Assembly (NCBI GenBank): GCA_023398105.1
Contig: JAEWST010000185.1
Coordinates: 1 to 57,206 of the forward strand
Reading direction: 5' to 3'
Source of the DNA: Bacillota bacterium
Lineage (GTDB): Bacteria > Bacillota > Clostridia > Acetivibrionales > DSM-1351
DNA: 57,206 bases
Numbering within the stretch: position 1 is the stretch's first letter; each line of letters begins with the position of its first letter. Below, in pieces: positions 27,011-35,909 of the stretch. A program made the translations under genes and the position numbers. The notes under the pieces were generated by a model. The model saw only the letters and a program-made list of their open reading frames with translations, was not told the origin of the DNA and did no database searches.

Positions 27011-29269
27011 ATGAAAAAAAACATTACATTTTTATTGTTGGTAGTTATGTTTTTTACAAGTTTCAATTTCAATACAAGTGCTGAAGAAATAACGCTCCTG
27101 CCTGCTGTTGAAGCAACCAGTGCTGGAGATAAATGGGGTTATATAGATCAAACTGGGCTATTTGTAATTAAGCCCACATATGACTATGCTACAGAATTTA
27201 ATGACAAAGGAATAGCAATTGTCAATAATTTTGGTAAATATGAAGGCGGTTACGGGGATGTTTGTTTTATTAACAAATCAGGTAAGGTTGTGTCAGGTCC
27301 ATTTATCTCATATACACCTGAATTTGAAAATGGTTTAGCAATAATTGTAACTGATAAAGCCTCCTCAGTTGTTGTTGATGAAACAGGTAAAGTAGTCTTA
27401 CAAACCAAATATTCTCTTGTTAATTATTCGGAAAGCCTATTTAGCTTTTATGATTCACAAAAAAGTGGATATGGCTTTATGGATTTGAAAGGCAAAATAG
27501 TAATACCTGCAAAATATCTCAGTGTGGAACCCTTTGAGAACGGAAAAGCTGCAGTTGAGGTAAGCTCTGGCAAATATTCTATCATAGATAAAACAGGCAA
27601 GGTTATAGAAGTTCTAAAGGTCTATATTCCTTATTGTTCTGAAGGTCTTACAGATTATTTTGATAATAAAATCAATAAATATGGATACAAGCTATCAAAT
27701 GGGACTGTTGCTATAAAACCTCAATTTCTATCAGCTTCACAGTTCAAAGACGGGTACGCTGTAGCAAGTATATCTCATGGAGAATATGGTCAACGTTATG
27801 GTCTGATCAATAAAAAAGGTGAATATGTTGTAAAACCTGAGTACTCAGATATAGCATATCTTGGGCAGGGTTTATACTCTGTTACAAAAAACTTTAACAT
27901 GTTTGATTATTACTATGCACCTAAAGCTCTAATGAATACTAAAGGTGAGCTGCTAACAGACTACAAATTTAATAGTATTACAGAGTTTTACGGTGAATAT
28001 GCAGTTGCAAACAGTAATGCCACCACCCTTTTCATTGACAAAAAAGGCGATATTTTAGAAAATCTCCCACAGGTTAAAGGTATAGGGCATATGAAGTTTA
28101 TCGGAGATGTTATAAAGGCCGAGGTTGATGGTGGTTTAGTGTATTTTGATAAAAATGGTAAAATCATTTGGCAAAAAAATGAAACTGTACCTCTTAGCAA
28201 TAATATAAGCGTTAATAAAATCAAGTACAGAAGAGATTATCTTACATATATTGAATATCCAGAAATAAAAGGTATGAAAAATAATGCTACTCAGCAAACC
28301 GTTAATGCAAAGCTAAAGAAATTCTTCCTTGATGGCTATGAGGATAATCCAGTTGAAATAAAGAGCAACACCGATGATAATGCTGAATACTCAGACGAAG
28401 AATATTATGAAGATGTTTCTATAAACTTTAGCGTTCAGAAAAATAAAGCTTTGCTCATAATAGAAAAAACAGGCTATTGGTATCCCATTGGTGCTGCCCA
28501 TGGTCAACCTTCTAAAGATTATTTATATATTGATATAAATACAGGAGCTTTTTATCAACTGAAGGATTTGTTTAAATCAAATATCAAGTATACAGAGAAA
28601 CTTGCTTATATTGTTAATAACCAAGTAATGTTTAACACAAGAATTGGGGATATATCTGGAGCAATCGGCTACTTTGTTGATAAGGTAGATGTTACGCTAG
28701 AACAGCCCTTTATCATTGGTAAAGACTCTCTAAAATTATATTATGCTCCTTATGAAATTGCTAGTTATGCAGCTGGCTTTGTTGAATTTGAAATTCCCTA
28801 CGGACAATTAACAAGCATAATTGATACAAAGGGAGCCTTTTGGACTTCCTTCGATAAAAAAATAATTAATAAGAAAATTAATTTGTTATCCTATGATATT
28901 AAAGCTAGTGTTGTTAAATCAATTGAAACTTTGATGGACTCCTACGAAAAAAATATGATTGAAGCTATAAACAGCAACAATTTTTCAAAGGTTGAAGGCT
29001 GTCTGCTAAAAGGGAGCAATTTATATAATTCACAAAAAAAGCTGATTCCATATCTCTACAAGAAAAATACAAAGGAAAAGCTCACTAAATATGAAATTTA
29101 TGCAATTGATTACGACTATGAAAACAAACAATACAGGGCATATGTTTTAGAAGAAGTAGCAATTAAATACTCTGGAAAAAACTATGTTAATAATAAATAT
29201 AGCTGGTGCTATACTTTAAAAACTGATAGTGAAGGAAATTACAAACTTACAGATATTGTTAAATGGTAA
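27011..29269 (+). CDS. exported WG-repeat protein with DUF3298-like domain
   Basis: 752 residues. Signal peptide about 1-24 (ending TSAEE). Residues 36-400 hold repeated units of the WG/KWG type (KWGYIDQTGLFVIKPTYDYA, YGFMDLKGKIVIPAKY, YGLINKKGEYVVKPEY), expected to fold as a beta-propeller or solenoid. Residues 410-610 look like the RsiV/DUF3298 region, with AAHGQPSKDYLYIDINTG and a glycine/aromatic stretch. Residues 640-750 look like an NTF2-like tail (TLMDSYEKNMIEAINSNNF). Probable surface protein of unknown binding target. AAAGGAGAGC precedes the ATG. Confidence 0.75.
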   Translation: MKKNITFLLLVVMFFTSFNFNTSAEEITLLPAVEATSAGDKWGYIDQTGLFVIKPTYDYATEFNDKGIAIVNNFGKYEGGYGDVCFINKSGKVVSGPFISYTPEFENGLAIIVTDKASSVVVDETGKVVLQTKYSLVNYSESLFSFYDSQKSGYGFMDLKGKIVIPAKYLSVEPFENGKAAVEVSSGKYSIIDKTGKVIEVLKVYIPYCSEGLTDYFDNKINKYGYKLSNGTVAIKPQFLSASQFKDGYAVASISHGEYGQRYGLINKKGEYVVKPEYSDIAYLGQGLYSVTKNFNMFDYYYAPKALMNTKGELLTDYKFNSITEFYGEYAVANSNATTLFIDKKGDILENLPQVKGIGHMKFIGDVIKAEVDGGLVYFDKNGKIIWQKNETVPLSNNISVNKIKYRRDYLTYIEYPEIKGMKNNATQQTVNAKLKKFFLDGYEDNPVEIKSNTDDNAEYSDEEYYEDVSINFSVQKNKALLIIEKTGYWYPIGAAHGQPSKDYLYIDINTGAFYQLKDLFKSNIKYTEKLAYIVNNQVMFNTRIGDISGAIGYFVDKVDVTLEQPFIIGKDSLKLYYAPYEIASYAAGFVEFEIPYGQLTSIIDTKGAFWTSFDKKIINKKINLLSYDIKASVVKSIETLMDSYEKNMIEAINSNNFSKVEGCLLKGSNLYNSQKKLIPYLYKKNTKEKLTKYEIYAIDYDYENKQYRAYVLEEVAIKYSGKNYVNNKYSWCYTLKTDSEGNYKLTDIVKW

Positions 29270-29302
29270 TATGAGTTAGGAAGAATAAATCCTGTTTATC
29301 GC

Positions 29303-29338
29303 AAAAGACAGAGCTACCAAAAAATCTCTGTCTTTTAT
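29303..29338 (+). terminator. terminator after the WG-repeat gene
   Basis: AAAAGACAGAG and CTCTGTCTTTT form an 11-bp stem with TTTT. It ends the plus-strand transcript 34 bases after the stop. Confidence 0.8.
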
Positions 29339-29363
29339 TCTTACAATCCAACATTAATTTAAA

Positions 29364-29423
29364 TGACTCAGTTTCCCATTGAAAAATTAGATATTTAGAC
29401 TTATCAATGGGAATTTGAGTCAG
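29364..29423. repeat. short family A-like inverted repeat
   Basis: GACTCAGTTTCCCATTGA and TCAATGGGAATTTGAGTC pair at 16 of 18 positions around a 21-base loop. It resembles the ends and ATCAATGG block of the family A repeats. Confidence 0.5.
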
Positions 29424-29478
29424 ATAATTATTACAAGGCAATATGTCCAAATAGTCTATTAGCTTTATTTATAAGCTA

Positions 29479-29616
29479 TTAATCTGTTTTTTCTGTTTCC
29501 TTTCCAAACACCGCTCTAGCACTCTCTGCCTGAGGATTATGGTTAATATTCTTTGATGGGAAAGCTCCATCCTGCTCTTTGCTTTTTGTATTTCTATTTT
29601 TTTTGTTTTTCCCCAT
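29479..29616 (-). CDS. 45-residue conserved-looking small basic protein
   Basis: 45 codons, from ATG 29616 with TTGGAGTGATAATA as ribosome site, to TAA at 29479. Starts MGKNKKNRNTKSKEQDGAF and contains KNINHNPQAESARAVFG. A lysine-rich start and a HNPQAESARAVFG-like block recall the CPC_1213-type short clostridial proteins that I know only loosely. Function unknown. It lies alone on the minus strand between two plus-strand genes. Confidence 0.65.
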   Translation of the reverse strand: MGKNKKNRNTKSKEQDGAFPSKNINHNPQAESARAVFGKETEKTD

Positions 29617-29751
29617 TATTATCACTCCAAAATATTTTATTGTATGCTATAAAATTATAGTCATTTTATATTTAGTATAAATATAATTATTTATTTTATT
29701 CACTCAAACTCAGTATATATTGCTCTGCTTATTTAGCACAAACCATTGACA

Positions 29752-29793
29752 ATTATATTAATATATCATATTATTTTGATATATTAATATAAT
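29752..29793. promoter_or_regulatory. 17-bp perfect inverted repeat upstream of arsR-like gene
   Basis: ATTATATTAATATATCA and TGATATATTAATATAAT are perfect inverted copies around 8 bases, followed by TTTTTTT, 50 bases before the TTG start at 29843. Position and AT-rich dyad suggest an autoregulatory ArsR operator; the T-run would also allow a terminator or attenuator. Confidence 0.5.
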
Positions 29794-29842
29794 TTTTTTC
29801 CTATAAAATATAACGTATTCTATGATTTATGGAGGTAAGATT

Positions 29843-30118
29843 TTGACAAATGTAAAAATGCTAGAAAATAAAGCCGAGAAACTTAAGGCATTAGCACACC
29901 CACAAAGATTATGTATTGTGAATGGACTTATCCAAGGTGGATGTAATGTTACTAAAATTCAAGAGTGTATGAAGCTTCCTCAGTCCACAGTATCTCAACA
30001 TCTTGCAAAACTAAAAGCTGCAGGAATTATTGATGGACAGCGCAATGGACTTGAGATTTGCTATCGTGTAATAGACGAAGATATTATAAATATAGTAAAA
30101 ATACTGTTAAAAGATTAA
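29843..30118 (+). CDS. ArsR/SmtB-family transcriptional regulator
   Basis: 91 residues from TTG 29843, chosen because GGAGGTAAGATT precedes it; the ATG at 29822 would place the ribosome site inside the gene. Winged helix: LKALAHPQRLCIVNGL, then CMKLPQSTVSQHLAKLKAAGII as recognition helix, and GLEICYRVID as wing. Three cysteines, in RLCIVNG, GGCNVTK and QECMK, could form a metal or thiol sensor, but the ELCVC site of ArsR is absent. No metal transporter is adjacent, so the ligand is unclear. Confidence 0.85.
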   Translation: MTNVKMLENKAEKLKALAHPQRLCIVNGLIQGGCNVTKIQECMKLPQSTVSQHLAKLKAAGIIDGQRNGLEICYRVIDEDIINIVKILLKD

Positions 30119-30179
30119 TACTAACTAGATACCACTTTTTCTTAATTTCTTTTTATTGTGTAAATCAAAATTTTATTTT

Positions 30180-30626
30180 TTATTCTTCTTTTATAGTTTG
30201 TTCCTTTTTTTCTTTCTCTATCTTTCTCCAGTGATAAGCAAAGGTAGGTAATGCAACTATTACAACAGCGATAGACTTTGCTACATTTTTTTTGCTATCT
30301 GTTAATTGGTTTTGATAATTCATTTTTTGATTCTGCTCATTGATTCTCTTATCTTCCTCATATTTCTTGAACTCTTCATCTGTCATTGTGGGAGTTTTCT
30401 CAATAGGAGCTGTCTCATAATAATAATTAGTAGGAAACAAAACATCAGTAATATTTTGTACTGTAAAGATTAACCCAATTATTATCATCATTAGTGCAAC
30501 AAAGCTTACTAGATATAAATATATGTTTCTCAATTTTGACATAGTTAACGCCTCTTCCTTCATTGAAATTAATGCAAATAAACCAACTACAAGAATTAGT
30601 AAAAGCACCAAACCACTTATTATCAA
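30180..30626 (-). CDS. small membrane protein of unknown function
   Basis: About 148 residues. The TTG at 30626 has GGAGGT five bases upstream; an ATG at 30644 or 30638 is possible. Hydrophobic helices at about 2-20, 37-60 and 115-132; between the last two is a charged linker with TMTDEEFKKYEEDKR. The C-terminus is lysine and glutamate rich (KIEKEKKEQTIKEE). Not recognised. A family C hairpin lies 30 bases upstream. Confidence 0.6.
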   Translation of the reverse strand: MIISGLVLLLILVVGLFALISMKEEALTMSKLRNIYLYLVSFVALMMIIIGLIFTVQNITDVLFPTNYYYETAPIEKTPTMTDEEFKKYEEDKRINEQNQKMNYQNQLTDSKKNVAKSIAVVIVALPTFAYHWRKIEKEKKEQTIKEE

Positions 30627-30655
30627 ATTTACCTCCATATGCAATCGGTTATACT

Positions 30656-30699
30656 AGCTTGAAAATGCACCATGTTCGTATAAACTTTATTTTCGAGCT
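30656..30699 (+). repeat. 44-nt hairpin repeat (family C), reference copy
   Basis: AGCTTGAAAATGCACCATG, then GTATAAACTTTATTTTCGAGCT. Arms AGCTTGAAAAT and ATTTTCGAGCT pair at 10 of 11 positions including one G-T. Confidence 0.7.
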
Positions 30700-30745
30700 T
30701 TTCAACAGGTATATTTTAAACTTCTGCATAACTATTTTATGCAAA

Positions 30746-30878
30746 TGCCACTGAATTTATAACGCCTAGATTCAACGAGGCGGGAGATATTCTCACCGTA
30801 TTAAAACAAATGAGTTACACGCCACTTATAGAAGTGAGAGACATTTTCTTGCCTCGTTATTAATAAAAATCAGTGGCA
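30746..30878 (+). repeat. CGAGGC/GCCTCG three-helix element with terminal inverted repeats
   Basis: About 133 bp. Ends TGCCACTGAATTTATAACG and CGTTATTAATAAAAATCAGTGGCA-like sequence are inverted copies (TGCCACTGA/TCAGTGGCA perfect). The core 30774-30860 can fold as AACGAGGC/GCCTCGTT enclosing CGGGAG-ATATT-CTCACCG and CCACTTATAGAAGTG(A) hairpins. Mobile non-autonomous element or structured RNA remnant. Confidence 0.65.
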
Positions 30879-30905
30879 CTAAATAGTAATACTATATTCA
30901 TTTAC

Positions 30906-31151
30906 TTAAATTTCCCTAGCCGAATTTTCAAATTCTTTTAAATCATCCTTTGATATCTTATCAACAAATGAATTTGCTAAAATATCCTCAGCAGAGCAGC
31001 TTGTTGTATAATACCAGTCCTTAACGCTCTTTTCAATCTGGTCATCAGTGCCTTCAGCCTTTTTGGGATATACCGCAATAACCTTTTTCGTATCCTTATC
31101 TTTTAGTCCTATCCTTGGAACGCCTTCAAGTCTTCTCATAATTATATCCAT
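30906..31151 (-). CDS. hypothetical 81-residue protein
   Basis: Begins MDIIMRRLEGVPRIGLKDKD; composition is balanced and soluble, with KKAEGTDDQIEKSVKDW and an acidic helical tail (SKDDLKEFENSAREI). No family recognised. There is no clear ribosome site; ATG 31139 is an alternative start. It is called because codon use looks protein-like. Confidence 0.45.
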   Translation of the reverse strand: MDIIMRRLEGVPRIGLKDKDTKKVIAVYPKKAEGTDDQIEKSVKDWYYTTSCSAEDILANSFVDKISKDDLKEFENSAREI

Positions 31152-31322
31152 GCCATAAATAATATACCAGCATGGATTCAGCCCTCCTCTATATTTTTTG
31201 ATTTCTAAAACTAGTATGCTTAATAGAAACTTACTAGTTAATTTATGATGAAATTATTATTCCCAACTTTAAAAAATAAAATCATATTTGAAATCAATTG
31301 TATAGCAAAATTTCAATTATTC

Positions 31323-31922
31323 TTACTTTGATATTTCCCATAAATAAAGTGATGCCACTGAACCATATGGGGAATATCTTTTTACGTATTTGTCAAACTG
31401 TTCCTTTTTTAATGTTTTTAAGCCATATAGCTTCATCATACCCCGTTGAATGGCTAAATCTCCCCAACTTACAACATCTGGACGTTCCATTGAAAAAATT
31501 AAAAGCATTTCTGCCGTCCATTTACCAATACCATTTAGTAATACCAGCCGTTCAATAATTTCTCTGTCCGATAAACTATAAAGCTCAGATAAGTTTAATT
31601 TCCCTGCTATAACAGCTTCAGCAATACCACTTATATATGTCGATTTTCGCTTTGACAACCCGCATTGCTGTATTCGTTCAAGAGTAGCACTGTTGATGTT
31701 CTCTGGTGTTACAGCTCCTATATTCTCCTGTAACCTATTCCAAACAGTAATTGCTGCTTTTGATGATATCTGCTGACCCACTATACTGTTAATAAGTGCC
31801 GAAAACAAGTCAGGTATTACACCACGTTCTATCCTACCTATTTTTTCTATTGCAGCACCTAGCTTTTTATCCTTTTTTTTAAGATAATCCATCTCTAACT
31901 GTCCATATTTAAATACATCCAT
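31323..31922 (-). CDS. alkA: DNA-3-methyladenine glycosylase II (HhH-GPD)
   Basis: 199 residues. The helix-hairpin-helix is LVLLNGIGKWTAEMLLIF, followed by VVSWGDLAIQRGM with the catalytic Asp of the GPD motif. LINSIVGQQISSKAA is the family N-terminal signature. It excises alkylated purines from DNA. It overlaps the end of the ogt gene by 14 bases, so the two form an alkylation repair operon. Shorter than E. coli AlkA because the N-terminal TATA-box-like domain is absent, as in many Gram-positives. Confidence 0.88.
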   Translation of the reverse strand: MDVFKYGQLEMDYLKKKDKKLGAAIEKIGRIERGVIPDLFSALINSIVGQQISSKAAITVWNRLQENIGAVTPENINSATLERIQQCGLSKRKSTYISGIAEAVIAGKLNLSELYSLSDREIIERLVLLNGIGKWTAEMLLIFSMERPDVVSWGDLAIQRGMMKLYGLKTLKKEQFDKYVKRYSPYGSVASLYLWEISK

Positions 31923-32454
31923 ACTTTTTTTCTATCTCCAATAATAGTCTTTTTATTTGCAGTCCTCCGCTATACCCTGTTAGACTACCATTTGTACCAA
32001 TAACTCGATGACATGGAATAAATATTGGAATTGGATTTTTGTTATTTGCTTGTCCTACCGCCCGACATGCTTTATCATTACCTATAGCCATTGCAATTTG
32101 CCTATAACTTTTTGTTTCCCCATAAGGTATTTCGCATAGGCATTTCCATATGCTTTTCATAAAAGGAGTTCCCTTTGGAGCTAATGGTAAGCTAAATACC
32201 TGACTCTTACCCTGCAAATAATCATAAAGCTGAACGCTTGCCTCTTTTAGAAGGTCCGTTTCCTTTATGCAGTATCCTTTTATGTTTTCATAACTATTTT
32301 CTTCCTTAAAATCTTTTGAATTTCTATATCTTAGTAAGTCTGCATCCTGTATCTGGCATTTATCAGTTTCAAGAAAAACATTTGTTATATTGCCAGCTTC
32401 TTCTGCTATTCCAATTTGCCCCAAATCAGTCTGATAGTAAAAAATACTTTTCAT
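31909..32454 (-). CDS. ogt: methylated-DNA-[protein]-cysteine S-methyltransferase
   Basis: 181 residues. The suicide acceptor is in IFIPCHRVIG, with the preceding KACRAVGQANNKNPIP arginine-finger helix and the following GSLTGYSGGLQIKRLLLEIE. It repairs O6-methylguanine by irreversible transfer to Cys. Co-transcribed with alkA. Confidence 0.93.
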   Translation of the reverse strand: MKSIFYYQTDLGQIGIAEEAGNITNVFLETDKCQIQDADLLRYRNSKDFKEENSYENIKGYCIKETDLLKEASVQLYDYLQGKSQVFSLPLAPKGTPFMKSIWKCLCEIPYGETKSYRQIAMAIGNDKACRAVGQANNKNPIPIFIPCHRVIGTNGSLTGYSGGLQIKRLLLEIEKKYGCI

Positions 32455-32519
32455 TGTATTTACAGCTACCTTTCTTTAAAGCAGTTCTGTAGCAAATCCT
32501 GTGTACTCTAAGCACTTAA

Positions 32520-34082
32520 CTACTCTGGATTATTCAGCTTATCTCTAAATTCTTTTGGTGATAAGCCTGTATTCTTTTTAAAAGCCAATGAGAAATAATT
32601 TGTATCGTGATATCCTATTTTCTCAGCTATCTCATATGTCTTAAGTCTCGAATCTGATAATAGCTGTTTTGCCTTTTCAATACGTTTACGAGTAATATAT
32701 TCATTGCAGCCCTCACCCATTTCCTTCTTAAAAAGCCTAGAAAAATAGTTCCGTGCCACATGAAACTGTTCTGCTAATGTAAATACAGTTAAGTCTTCAC
32801 TATAGTGCTGATTTATATACTCTGTAGCCGCTTCAACTATTTCATGCATCTGCTTTTTATTAGAATACATTAGCTTCATTATAAACATTTCAGTAAATGC
32901 ACTGCAATTCTCTATATTATTACTTTGTAGTGTGGAAATAAGTGTTTCCAGCCTTCCATCTGCAGAATTGCCAGTAGTTTTTAAATACTCCCAATAAAAA
33001 GCTGCAGCTAAATCATAAAACTTCTGTTCAGCACTACTTTTTTTATTTTCTGATTCCCTTACTTCATTAATATAACTTTTGAGATTTTTCTTTACCTTAT
33101 CAGCATCATTTACATTCTCAAGAATTTTTTCTTTATAATACAATAACTTATCACCATTATTTGCATAAGTTTCCTGTACAATAACAGGAGCACTCTTTTC
33201 ATTTTCAATACTATATTGCTTACAGTTTTCATTCGCCTGATTATAAGAAAATGTAATCTCTGACATATTAGAAACAATTGAACCAATTCCAACACTTAGT
33301 GCAACATCAAACTCAACATTAATTATTTCCTGAAGCTTCGAAATTTGTTCTCTTATATCTTCGTATTTAGAACAAACATAAAAAATTATGACAATATCTC
33401 CACTTCTGTTTTGAAATGTCCATCCTGAGTTTTTGCTATCCACCATATTGATTATAAAGCTCTTTATTGAAATCATAAGCAAGTTTTTGTGCTGACTCCA
33501 TACACTGTCATATGATATTTCAGGCCTAATTAATGCCACCTGATAATCACAATTTTCCTCAAATGCCAGCTTCTCTTTTATATTTATACGCTCTATGCGA
33601 TTAGTGGACTTTTCTGTAAGCTCTAAAAGGGATTTTTCAATCTCTAGCTGGCTGTCAATCATTTTCTTTCGGCTAATTATATTATCATTTAACATAGACT
33701 GCATTTCATCTTTGATATTTTCTACCTGCTGCTTTATAGAATTTGTAAGCTTATTCTCATCAACAGGCTTGAGTATAAAATCCTTAACGCCAAGAGAACA
33801 GCTTTTTTGAGCATACTTGAAGTCATCATATCCCGTTAAGACTATAACTTTTAACTTTGGTAGCATTTCAAGCATAAGTCTTGTCATCTCTAAACCATCC
33901 ATTTCTGGCATACAAATATCAGTAAGCATTATATCTGGTTTTGCAAATCTAGCGATTTCCAATGCTTCCTTCCCGCAAGAAGCTGTAAGGATTTCTCCTA
34001 TCTCTAATTTGTCCCACTCTATTATTTTATGCAGTCCATTTCGAATTATTATTTCATCATCAACAATTAACACTTTTAACAA
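32520..34082 (-). CDS. yesN: YesN-type response regulator with AraC DNA-binding domain
   Basis: 520 residues. Receiver domain about 1-120 with DDE (8-10), phospho-acceptor Asp55 (MLTDICMPEMDG) and ILKPVDENKL. A middle region of about 280 residues is divergent, and the C-terminal 100 residues are an AraC double HTH (YNEYITRKRIEKAKQLLSDS and YEIAEKIGYHDTNYFSLAFKK). Starts with TTG 34082 and a weak GGTG site, 22 bases after yesM. It likely controls the carbohydrate importer upstream. Confidence 0.92.
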   Translation of the reverse strand: MLKVLIVDDEIIIRNGLHKIIEWDKLEIGEILTASCGKEALEIARFAKPDIMLTDICMPEMDGLEMTRLMLEMLPKLKVIVLTGYDDFKYAQKSCSLGVKDFILKPVDENKLTNSIKQQVENIKDEMQSMLNDNIISRKKMIDSQLEIEKSLLELTEKSTNRIERINIKEKLAFEENCDYQVALIRPEISYDSVWSQHKNLLMISIKSFIINMVDSKNSGWTFQNRSGDIVIIFYVCSKYEDIREQISKLQEIINVEFDVALSVGIGSIVSNMSEITFSYNQANENCKQYSIENEKSAPVIVQETYANNGDKLLYYKEKILENVNDADKVKKNLKSYINEVRESENKKSSAEQKFYDLAAAFYWEYLKTTGNSADGRLETLISTLQSNNIENCSAFTEMFIMKLMYSNKKQMHEIVEAATEYINQHYSEDLTVFTLAEQFHVARNYFSRLFKKEMGEGCNEYITRKRIEKAKQLLSDSRLKTYEIAEKIGYHDTNYFSLAFKKNTGLSPKEFRDKLNNPE

Positions 34083-34104
34083 ATCATTTCACCAACCATT
34101 TCAA

Positions 34105-35871
34105 CTATGTTTTCATATGCAATCTTACGTTTGCCGTAACTCCTCCATACTCATTGCTTTCATAAAAAATGCCATATGGCTCACCAAAGAACAGTTTAAT
34201 TCTGCGATGAACATTCCTGACACCATATCCCCCAGCACTTGATATATTATCCTCTAGAGTTTTATTTAAATTACTGATTTGACTTGCAGACATGCCCATG
34301 CCGTTATCTATGGTTTTTACAATAAGATCGTCCCCATCCCGAACAGCAGTTATTTTTATAAACCCCTTAACCTGTTTGCCCTTCAAGCCATGATAAATTG
34401 AGTTTTCTACTAAAGGCTGGAGAGTCATTTTAGGTATTCTTACATCATTAAATTCTTCTGGAATATCAATATAACTTTCCATTTTATCCTTATATCGAAT
34501 CTCCTGTATTGTCATATAATTTTCAACATGCTCTGCTTCACTTTTTAATGGTATAATATCTTCTCCACCACTTAAACTTATCCGATAAAAACCAGCTAAC
34601 GCTTTTACCATTGTAGAAATATCATAATTCCCTCCAAGAAGTGCCTGCCAGTGTATTGATTCCAGTGTATTATACAAAAAATGAGGATTAATTTGTGCTT
34701 GCAGTGCCCTAAATTCAATTTCCTTGAGTTGCCGCTGCTCATCATAAATCTTTTCCATTAAAACTTTAATCTGCTCCACCATTATATTAAACCCATTTGA
34801 AACCTGACTAAAATCATATCCATAGGGCGATAGCTCAATACGAGTAGTAAAATCACCATTTGAAACCATAGACATTCTATAAATCAGCTCATCAAATGGT
34901 CTTAACAGTCTTTTACTAAATATAAATGATATAAATATAGCAGCTATAACTGTTAATAATACAATAAATAGTATCATAATTAACAGTACATTGTTGTCTC
35001 TAAGAATATAACTTAAAGGAAGGGTACCTATTACATACCAATTCCAATCCTCAAAATACTTATATACAACAAGTTTTCCATTTATCTCCATTGAACCATC
35101 TTGTTTTCTTAAGATTTTCTTTAAATTTGCATCCGTTGATATTTTGCTTTTGTCAGTATGAGAAACAATGGTACCCTCACTATTAATAATAAAGGTCTCA
35201 AGAGGAAGGTTAGTATTTCCGTGTGAATAAAATCTTGTAAGCGTCTCCTCTGCAACAGATAGACATAGCATACCAATTGGCTTTTTTATTTTATACTTAT
35301 CAAATATTGGTTGATAAATAGCAAAAGTGTATCTACTACTAATAATTGGGTCTTGTCGAAAGCTAACCTTAATTGGACTTCCTGTAATTTTGTCGCTTGA
35401 AAGATATCTTTTTACATTGGAATAATCAGCATTTCTTCCCGCCTTTGTTGGACCAAGATACAGTGGTTTGTCATCTATAGCCTTATAAAGATATATGTAC
35501 AATAGGTTCTCTTTTGATTCAAAGACATTTGACATAGTCTGATAAACGTCATCAACAATATTAGTAAACTCAATTGTATTTTCATCATTCTTTGAAAGAT
35601 ACTCCTGTAAACTTTTGTCTGTTACAATGCTATCAGGTGTCCTTTCAATCTGATATAAATAGTTTTGAAGGTTTAATGTATTTTGTTCAAGCTGCAGCAT
35701 AGTCATATCTTTTGCTTGTTGCTTAATTGAACGACTAGTTACAATATAGGAACATGCAAATACTATTAAAACAGTTATACAAATTGTTATAACAAGATAA
35801 TAGGTAAGCTTAAATCTAAATGGAAGATTCTTAATATTAATCCTTGCTGATTGCAATAACCTACTTTTCAT
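34105..35871 (-). CDS. yesM: YesM-type sensor histidine kinase
   Basis: 588 residues from ATG 35871, fixed by GGCGTGGAGGTTAGA. TM1 is about 24-46, then an extracellular Cache-like domain of about 240 residues, TM2 near 295-315, HAMP and His_kinase with ALQAQINPHFLYNTLESIHW (acceptor His) and HATPase (DNGMGMS, GYGVRNVHRRI). It senses an extracellular sugar, possibly through the solute-binding protein encoded 38 bases upstream. Confidence 0.92.
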   Translation of the reverse strand: MKSRLLQSARINIKNLPFRFKLTYYLVITICITVLIVFACSYIVTSRSIKQQAKDMTMLQLEQNTLNLQNYLYQIERTPDSIVTDKSLQEYLSKNDENTIEFTNIVDDVYQTMSNVFESKENLLYIYLYKAIDDKPLYLGPTKAGRNADYSNVKRYLSSDKITGSPIKVSFRQDPIISSRYTFAIYQPIFDKYKIKKPIGMLCLSVAEETLTRFYSHGNTNLPLETFIINSEGTIVSHTDKSKISTDANLKKILRKQDGSMEINGKLVVYKYFEDWNWYVIGTLPLSYILRDNNVLLIMILFIVLLTVIAAIFISFIFSKRLLRPFDELIYRMSMVSNGDFTTRIELSPYGYDFSQVSNGFNIMVEQIKVLMEKIYDEQRQLKEIEFRALQAQINPHFLYNTLESIHWQALLGGNYDISTMVKALAGFYRISLSGGEDIIPLKSEAEHVENYMTIQEIRYKDKMESYIDIPEEFNDVRIPKMTLQPLVENSIYHGLKGKQVKGFIKITAVRDGDDLIVKTIDNGMGMSASQISNLNKTLEDNISSAGGYGVRNVHRRIKLFFGEPYGIFYESNEYGGVTANVRLHMKT

Positions 35872-35909
35872 TCTAACCTCCACGCCATCTTTCGTCAAAA
35901 ATCTACCTT

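Noticed and set aside
33817..34242. 141-codon plus-strand open frame
   Set aside because: Crosses the yesM/yesN junction on the opposite strand; both genes are well supported.
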